Of a stretch of 8,771 nucleotides of DNA, positions 4,961-8,771 are shown one piece after another (position 1 is the stretch's first letter; each line of letters starts with the position of its first letter). Below the pieces are notes generated by a model. It made no database searches, was not told where the DNA came from, and worked only from the letters and a program-made list of their open reading frames with translations. Source of the stretch: Planctomycetia bacterium (GTDB lineage Bacteria > Planctomycetota > Planctomycetia > Pirellulales > UBA1268); assembly GCA_009923125.1 (NCBI GenBank), contig RFUD01000076.1, positions 1 to 8,771 of the forward strand. Direction: 5' to 3'. The translations under genes were made by a program, and so were the position numbers.

Positions 4961-6997
4961 ATGAACAGGCCCGACACGCGCTCTTCCGTCGCCCGCAAGG
5001 GGCCCCTCGGCCGGCTGGCCGACTTTCTCGACGATCGCACCGGGTACCGGGCGGTGATGCACGAGGCGCTCTACGAGCGGGTGCCCGGCGGGGCCCGCTG
5101 GCGGTACGTGTGGGGCAGCACGCTCGTGTTCGCGTTCATGACGCAGGTGATCACCGGGCTGTTTCTCTGGGCCAGCTACTCGGCGAGCGCCCAGACCGCC
5201 TGGGAGAGCGTCTACTACATCCAGCACGAGATGACGGGCGGCTGGCTGCTCCGCGGCATCCATCACTTCATGGCGCAGGCGATGGTCGTCCTGCTCGCGC
5301 TCCATCTCCTCCAGGTGGTGATCGACGGCGCCTACAGGGCGCCGCGCGAGGTGAACTTCTGGCTCGGCCTCGTCCTGATGATGCTCGTGCTCGGCATGGC
5401 GCTCACGGGCTACCTGCTGCCGTGGGACCAGAAGGGCTACTGGGCCACGATCGTGGCCACGAACCTCGCGGGAATCGTGCCCGTGTTCGGGCCGTCGATC
5501 CAGCAGCTCGTGATCGGCGGCACGGAATACGGCCACCACACGCTGACGAGGTTTTTCGCCCTCCACGCGGGCTTCCTCCCCGGGGCCCTGATCCTGATGC
5601 TCGTCGTCCACCTCGCGCTGTTCCGCAAGCACGGGCTGCACGCGAAGCGGCCGTTCACGCGGCCCGACGCGATGTTCTGGCCCGACCAGGTGCTCAAGGA
5701 CGCCGTGGCGATGCTGGCCGTGATGGCCGTGGTGCTGGGCGTGATCCTGATGCCGGCGCTCCGCGCCATGCTCCTGGGCGAGCCGGTGCACGCGGGGCAT
5801 CTCGGCGCCGAGCTCGGCGCCCCGGCCGATCCCTCGCTCCCCTACGCCGCCGCGCGGCCCGAGTGGTACTTCCTGTTCCTGTTCCAGTTCCTGAAGGTGT
5901 TCGAGGGCTGGGGGGCGACGGGGGAGTTTCTGGGCGCGATCGTGGTGCCTGGCCTGATCATGGGCGTCATGTTCCTGATGCCGATCATCGGCAACTGGCG
6001 GCTGGGGCACCGGTTCAACGTCGCCTTCACGCTCGGCGTCGTCGCCGGGGCGGGCCTGCTCACCGCGATGGCGCTCAACGAAGACTACTACGCCCTGTGG
6101 GTGGACAAGGCGCCGCTCGCGGAGGCGCAGAAGCTCTACGACGAAACCGGCGGCGACGAAACGAAGCTGGCCGCGGCGCTCGGGGGCGACGCCGCCAGGA
6201 TCGGGGTCGTGCAGCGGCAGTGGCGGAAGCTGGAGAAGATCCGGCACTCGCAGGCCTTCCTCGACGCCGCGAAGCAGGCCCGGCTCGACGCGGCCCGGGC
6301 GATCGAGCTCGCCGGCCGGCCCGAGAAGATCCCGCCGGCCGGCATGCTCGAACTCGTGCGGGCCGACGCCAAGAGCCAGGGCCCGCGGCTGTTCGCCCAG
6401 CACTGCGCGAGCTGCCATGCCCACGTCGATCCGCGGTCGCCGGGAGCCGAGGCGATCCTCGCCAAGGCCTCGGCGGCCAATCTCTTCGAGTTCGGCAGGG
6501 CCTCGTGGATGCGCGGGCTCCTCGATCCGGCCCAGGTGGCCGGCCCGGCCTACTTCGGCAACACCGCCCACAAGGAAGGCGACATGGTGAGCTTCGTGCA
6601 GGGCGACCTCGCCGACGCCGACCAGTGGAAGAAGGACGACATCGAGGCGGTGATCGTCGCCATGGCATCCGAAGCCGGGCTCGCCGATCCGGGCGTGCAG
6701 CCGGCCATCCTGGAGCGGGGCAGGGCCCTCGTGGCCGACGGCGAGCGCTGCGGCGGCTGCCACAAGCTCGGCGACAACGGCACCGATCTCGGCTCCGCCC
6801 CCGACCTCACCGGCTGGGGCACGCGCGACTGGCTCGTGGGCATCATCACCGACCCCACGCACGCGCGGTTCTACGGCGACACGAACGACCGGATGCCGAG
6901 CTTCGGCAAGGCCGCGGAAGGCGCCGCGCCGATGCTCTCGCCGCAACAGATCGGCCTCCTCGCCGACTGGCTGCGCGGCGACTGGTATCGGCCGTAG
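4961..6997 (+). CDS. Cytochrome b fused to a C-terminal di-haem cytochrome c (bc-complex core)
   Basis: The 678 residues combine two subunits. Residues 1-372 are cytochrome b with about seven membrane helices (near 50-72, 100-121, 132-154, 199-221, 249-270, 321-344 and 352-372). The b-haem ligands are probably His101/His115 in helix B and His202/His217 in helix D; the 15-residue step in helix D is of the b6f type. The quinol-site motif PEWY is at 300-303. A charged, probably helical linker (about 373-470) leads to haem-c domain 1 (CASCH 482-486, likely Met542) and domain 2 (CGGCH 597-601, likely Met645). The two domains resemble each other around the distal ligand (W516...DP...YFG...M542 and W624...DP...FYG...M645). 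Seven helices starting inside leave the C-terminus outside, with PEWY on the same side. The ATG at 4961 has GAGG 8 bases upstream. Its partner is the Rieske gene just before it. No separate cytochrome c1 or QcrC gene is seen in the window. Confidence 0.94.
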   Translation: MNRPDTRSSVARKGPLGRLADFLDDRTGYRAVMHEALYERVPGGARWRYVWGSTLVFAFMTQVITGLFLWASYSASAQTAWESVYYIQHEMTGGWLLRGIHHFMAQAMVVLLALHLLQVVIDGAYRAPREVNFWLGLVLMMLVLGMALTGYLLPWDQKGYWATIVATNLAGIVPVFGPSIQQLVIGGTEYGHHTLTRFFALHAGFLPGALILMLVVHLALFRKHGLHAKRPFTRPDAMFWPDQVLKDAVAMLAVMAVVLGVILMPALRAMLLGEPVHAGHLGAELGAPADPSLPYAAARPEWYFLFLFQFLKVFEGWGATGEFLGAIVVPGLIMGVMFLMPIIGNWRLGHRFNVAFTLGVVAGAGLLTAMALNEDYYALWVDKAPLAEAQKLYDETGGDETKLAAALGGDAARIGVVQRQWRKLEKIRHSQAFLDAAKQARLDAARAIELAGRPEKIPPAGMLELVRADAKSQGPRLFAQHCASCHAHVDPRSPGAEAILAKASAANLFEFGRASWMRGLLDPAQVAGPAYFGNTAHKEGDMVSFVQGDLADADQWKKDDIEAVIVAMASEAGLADPGVQPAILERGRALVADGERCGGCHKLGDNGTDLGSAPDLTGWGTRDWLVGIITDPTHARFYGDTNDRMPSFGKAAEGAAPMLSPQQIGLLADWLRGDWYRP

Positions 6998-7003
6998 GCT
7001 CGC

Positions 7004-7098
7004 GCCGGCTCGGGGCTGGCCGTGCCCTCTCGCCGGACGTTCGCCTCGGCCCTCCCGGCCTCGGCTCTCTGCGTGTCCGCTGCGCTTCGCCATCCTGG
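7004..7098. repeat. Gene-end dispersed repeat, degenerate copy C
   Basis: Starting six bases after the cytochrome b-c stop, the sequence GCCGGC...CGGGG...GCCGTGCC...TCTCGCCGGACGTTCG (7004-7043) aligns with the reverse complement of copy B, with one gap and a few mismatches. The last 16 bases (7028-7043) are identical to the reverse complement of 7271-7286. CCATCCTGG (7090-7098), the reverse complement of the CCAGGATGG that opens copies A and B, comes after an extra stretch of about 45 bases. That stretch and its flank also hold a 9-base direct repeat GCTGCGCTT (7079-7087 and 7098-7106). I see no gene in 6998-7338. Confidence 0.65.
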
Positions 7099-7166
7099 CT
7101 GCGCTTGCTCCCACAGCCCGCTCGAGGACAGCGGCCAGCCCCGAGCCTCCTCAACTGGAATGGGGA

Positions 7167-7182
7167 GGCGAGGGGTTACCCC
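7167..7182. repeat. Gene-end dispersed repeat, fragment D
   Basis: GGCGAGGGGTTACCCC is the exact reverse complement of 150-165 in copy A. It lies in the spacer between the convergent cytochrome b-c and glutamate dehydrogenase genes, oriented like copy C. It contains the near-palindrome GGGGTTACCCC, and the rest of the repeat is not recognisable around it. Confidence 0.65.
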
Positions 7183-7255
7183 TGCCGTTGAGCCGGCGTA
7201 TGTGACCAGCGCAGGCATGGATGCCGGAGCGCAGGCACATCCGAGTGAGTGAAGC

Positions 7256-7311
7256 CCAGGATGGGCGCAACGAACGTCCGGCGAGACGGCACGGGGTAAC
7301 CCCGTGCCGGC
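7256..7311. repeat. Gene-end dispersed repeat, copy B, with a long perfect palindrome
   Basis: This copy matches copy A at 49 of 56 positions. It contains an 11-base-arm perfect palindrome: CGGCACGGGGT (7287-7297), a single central A, and ACCCCGTGCCG (7299-7309). In copy A the right arm has changed, so the palindrome there is shorter. The copy lies 28 bases past the stop of the leftward glutamate dehydrogenase gene. It is in the same orientation relative to that gene as copy A is to its gene. Confidence 0.8.
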
Positions 7312-7340
7312 TTGGGCAAGCTGAGACGCGAAGTGCGTCT
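7310..7340 (-). terminator. Candidate 3'-end stem-loops of the glutamate dehydrogenase transcript
   Basis: Two short palindromes follow each other. AGACGC-GAAGT-GCGTCT (7324-7329 and 7335-7340) overlaps the first two bases of the stop codon in plus coordinates. GCTTG-GG-CAAGC (7310-7321) follows it downstream on the minus strand. The 11-base-arm palindrome of copy B comes next. A stack of GC-rich hairpins directly after a stop suggests transcript-end formation or protection. No U-run follows, so intrinsic termination is only a guess. The GGCAAGC and GAGACGC elements also resemble the repeat unit of the array at 1-84. Confidence 0.35.
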
Positions 7341-8574
7341 ACGCCGTGCCCCCGAGGATCGTGGCGCGGGCGACGCGGCCGACGCCCACCATGTAGGCGG
7401 CCGTGCGGAGCGGGACCTTGCGCGAGGTGGAGAGTTGCCACACCTGCTCGAAGGCCTCGCCGAGGACGCGGTCGAGCTCCTGGTAGACGCGGGCCACGCC
7501 CCACTGGTAGTGCTGCCGGTTCTGCACCCACTCGAAGTAGCTCGCCGTCACGCCGCCGGCGTTCACCAGGATGTCGGGCGCCACGACGATGCCGCGCTCG
7601 TCGAAGATCGCGTCGGCGTCGGGTTCGATCGGGGCGTTGGCCGCCTCGACGACGATCGGGGCCTTCACGGTGGCGGCGTTCGCCTTCGTGAGCACGCCGC
7701 CGAGGGCCGCGGGAATCAGGACATCGCAGTCGATGGCGAGCAGCTCGGCGTTCGTGAGCGGCTCGCCGCCGGTGAAGCCTGCGAGCCGTCCGCCGTGCTC
7801 GCGGGCGTGCCGCAGGCAGGCGAGCACGTCGAGCCCGTCGGCGCGGTGGAAGCCGCCGTCGGCGTCGCTCACGGCCACGAGCGTGCATTCGGCGTCGTGG
7901 AGGAACTTGGCCGTGTGCGTGCCGACGTTGCCGAAGCCCTGGATCGCCACGCGGGTGCCGGGGATGCGGCGGCCGAGGCGGCTCAGGAGCTTGAGCGTCA
8001 GGGCACCGACACCGCGACCGGTCGCCTCCTCGCGGCCGGGAATGCCGTGGTAGTCGATCGGCTTGCCGGTGACGCAGGCGGGGGAGAAGCCGTGGTACTT
8101 GTCGTACTGGTTCATGATCCAGGCCATCACCTCGGCGGTCGTTCCCATGTCGGGCGCCGGGATGTCCACGTCGGGGCCGAACAGGTCGTGGATGGCGTCG
8201 ACGAACCGGCGCGTCACCCGCTCCAGTTCCCTCCGGGAGAGCTTCGTGGGGTCGAGGGCGATGCCCCCCTTGGCGCCGCCGTAGGGCAGATTGACGACGG
8301 CGGTCTTCCAGGTCATGAGCGCGGCCAGGCCGCGCACCTCGTCGAGATCGACCTGCGGGTGGTAGCGGAGGCCGCCCTTCATCGGGCCGCGGGCGTCGTT
8401 GTGCTGGACGCGGTAGCCGACGTAGGTGGCCACCTCGCCGGAATCGAGTTCGACCGGGATCTGGACCTGCACCTCGCGTTTGGCGCCCAGGAGTTGACGG
8501 CGGATCCCGGCGGAAAGATCGAGCTCGTCGGCGGCGCGGTCGAAGTAGATGCGGGTGGCTTCGCTCGATCGCAT
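7339..8574 (-). CDS. gdhA: Glutamate dehydrogenase (Glu/Leu/Phe/Val dehydrogenase family)
   Basis: This cytosolic enzyme interconverts glutamate with 2-oxoglutarate plus ammonia, using NAD(P). The 411 residues fit the hexameric bacterial/archaeal class. Residues that can be placed are Lys66 in PMKGG (64-68), Lys90 in TWK, the active-site motif LPYGGAKGG (96-104) with Lys102, Asp142 in PAPDMGT (139-145), the Rossmann GFGNVG (213-218) and NAGGVTASYFEWVQN (338-352). The residues after the second Rossmann strand (SDADGGF, 236-242) resemble those of Bacillus RocG-type NAD-preferring enzymes, so a catabolic role is possible but unproven. I start at the ATG at 8574, which has GAGGAG 11 bases upstream; the in-frame GTG at 8586 overlaps that site. 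Leucine or phenylalanine dehydrogenases are usually shorter (about 360 residues). It is convergent with the bc genes and divergent from the next gene. Confidence 0.94.
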   Translation of the reverse strand: MRSSEATRIYFDRAADELDLSAGIRRQLLGAKREVQVQIPVELDSGEVATYVGYRVQHNDARGPMKGGLRYHPQVDLDEVRGLAALMTWKTAVVNLPYGGAKGGIALDPTKLSRRELERVTRRFVDAIHDLFGPDVDIPAPDMGTTAEVMAWIMNQYDKYHGFSPACVTGKPIDYHGIPGREEATGRGVGALTLKLLSRLGRRIPGTRVAIQGFGNVGTHTAKFLHDAECTLVAVSDADGGFHRADGLDVLACLRHAREHGGRLAGFTGGEPLTNAELLAIDCDVLIPAALGGVLTKANAATVKAPIVVEAANAPIEPDADAIFDERGIVVAPDILVNAGGVTASYFEWVQNRQHYQWGVARVYQELDRVLGEAFEQVWQLSTSRKVPLRTAAYMVGVGRVARATILGGTA

Positions 8575-8602
8575 GATGCGGGGCACTCCTCGGGGCCGCG
8601 CG

Positions 8603-8632
8603 ATCTTATCGGCAGCCGTTTCCGCTCCACAA
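8603..8632 (-). promoter_or_regulatory. Candidate promoter of the glutamate dehydrogenase gene
   Basis: On the minus strand, TTGTGG (8627-8632) is followed after 18 bases by TAAGAT (8603-8608). These match sigma-70 -35 and -10 at three and four of six positions. The expected start near 8596 leaves a leader of about 22 bases containing GAGGAG (8586-8591). The geometry is good and the sequence match modest. Confidence 0.4.
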
Positions 8633-8687
8633 CCTTCCCCGGCGCTTCCCCCGGCGCGTGGCAGCGGGACCGGGGCGGCGGCTAGGC

Positions 8688-8693
8688 TAGGAT
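8688..8693 (+). promoter_or_regulatory. Candidate -10 box (TAGGAT) for the right-edge gene
   Basis: TAGGAT, within GGCTAGGCTAGGATGG, matches the -10 consensus at four of six positions. Its GGCTA context resembles GGCTACAAT upstream of ribF. No -35 is visible. A start near 8700 would favour the ATG at 8731 over the in-frame ATG at 8692, which overlaps this box. Confidence 0.3.
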
Positions 8694-8730
8694 GGAGCCG
8701 ACGGTTGCCGCGCCGCGCATCGAGTTTGCC

Positions 8731-8771
8731 ATGCCCACCCCCGTGCCCGCCCAGTTCTGGACGCTTCTGGC
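8731..8771 (+). CDS. Start of an unidentified gene, cut by the right edge
   Basis: An open frame begins MPTPVPAQFWTLL and runs off the window. The in-frame ATG at 8692 would add 13 residues (MEPTVAAPRIEFA). I favour 8731 because of the candidate -10 at 8688-8693. No Shine-Dalgarno sequence is obvious. Divergent placement from the glutamate dehydrogenase gene and the promoter-like sequence support a real gene, but 13 codons are too few to identify the product. Confidence 0.4.
   Translation, partial: MPTPVPAQFWTLL

Noticed and set aside
4796..7114. A 772-codon open frame on the minus strand, opposite the cytochrome b-c fusion
   Set aside because: The product is dominated by His, Arg, Glu, Gly and Pro without domain structure, and the plus strand carries unmistakable cytochrome motifs. 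It is a GC-driven shadow.
7022..7252. A 76-codon open frame in the convergent spacer
   Set aside because: It consists almost wholly of the dispersed repeat copies and has no ribosome-binding site.
7004..7311. A MITE or IS remnant in the convergent spacer
   Set aside because: There is no transposase fragment and no clear target-site duplication flanking the 16-base inverted pair. The copies match elements found singly after another gene, so a gene-end repeat family explains them better.
7312..8685. A 457-codon open frame on the plus strand, opposite glutamate dehydrogenase
   Set aside because: It is antisense to an intact enzyme gene, has repetitive Val/Gly/Asp/His composition, and extends through the promoter of the true gene.

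Overview
The window is GC-rich DNA, most likely from a Planctomycetota bacterium. That assignment is an inference. It rests on the base composition, a Rieske protein paired with a cytochrome b that is fused to a di-haem cytochrome c, the weak or variable ribosome-binding sites, and the dispersed intergenic palindromic repeats. No rRNA or other taxonomic marker is present. I find six complete recognisable genes, one complete small unrecognised secreted-protein gene and one gene start cut off by the right edge. There are no tRNAs, IS elements, phage genes or CRISPR arrays.

Layout. Positions 1-168 hold a tandem palindromic repeat array, then one copy of a dispersed gene-end repeat. Positions 183-2257 carry two leftward genes: a small Pro/Tyr-rich exported protein (183-530) and, upstream of it, a Ppx/GppA-type exopolyphosphatase/guanosine pentaphosphatase with a C-terminal HD-like domain (623-2257). 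A short divergent promoter region (about 2258-2355) separates these from a rightward block. That block is ribF (2356-3339, FMN/FAD synthesis), a DHH/DHHA1 phosphoesterase of the NrnA type (3329-4318, overlapping ribF by 11 bases), a Tat-type Rieske iron-sulphur protein (4384-4938) and a 678-residue cytochrome b/di-haem cytochrome c fusion (4961-6997). Positions 6998-7338 form a non-coding, repeat-filled spacer between convergent genes. A leftward glutamate dehydrogenase follows (7339-8574). A divergent gene appears to start at about 8731 and runs off the window.

How they work together. The Rieske protein and the cytochrome b-c fusion together carry all the redox centres of a quinol:electron-acceptor oxidoreductase: the 2Fe-2S cluster, two b haems and two c haems. 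The fusion has seven predicted membrane helices, which puts its C-terminal haem-c domains on the same outer side as the quinol-oxidation motif PEWY. The ribF-nrnA pair looks like a remnant of the widespread rbfA-nrnA-truB-ribF housekeeping cluster. Ppx/GppA, NrnA (nanoRNA/pAp turnover), flavin synthesis, respiration and glutamate catabolism are core metabolism, not an accessory island.

I do not see a convincing undescribed defence or mobile system. The most notable signals are a repeat family placed just after three gene ends in the same orientation relative to each gene, the architecture of the bc complex, a Tyr-to-Phe change in the Rieske cluster loop, loss of the HD-motif His in the Ppx C-terminal domain, and a possibly leaderless ribF transcript.
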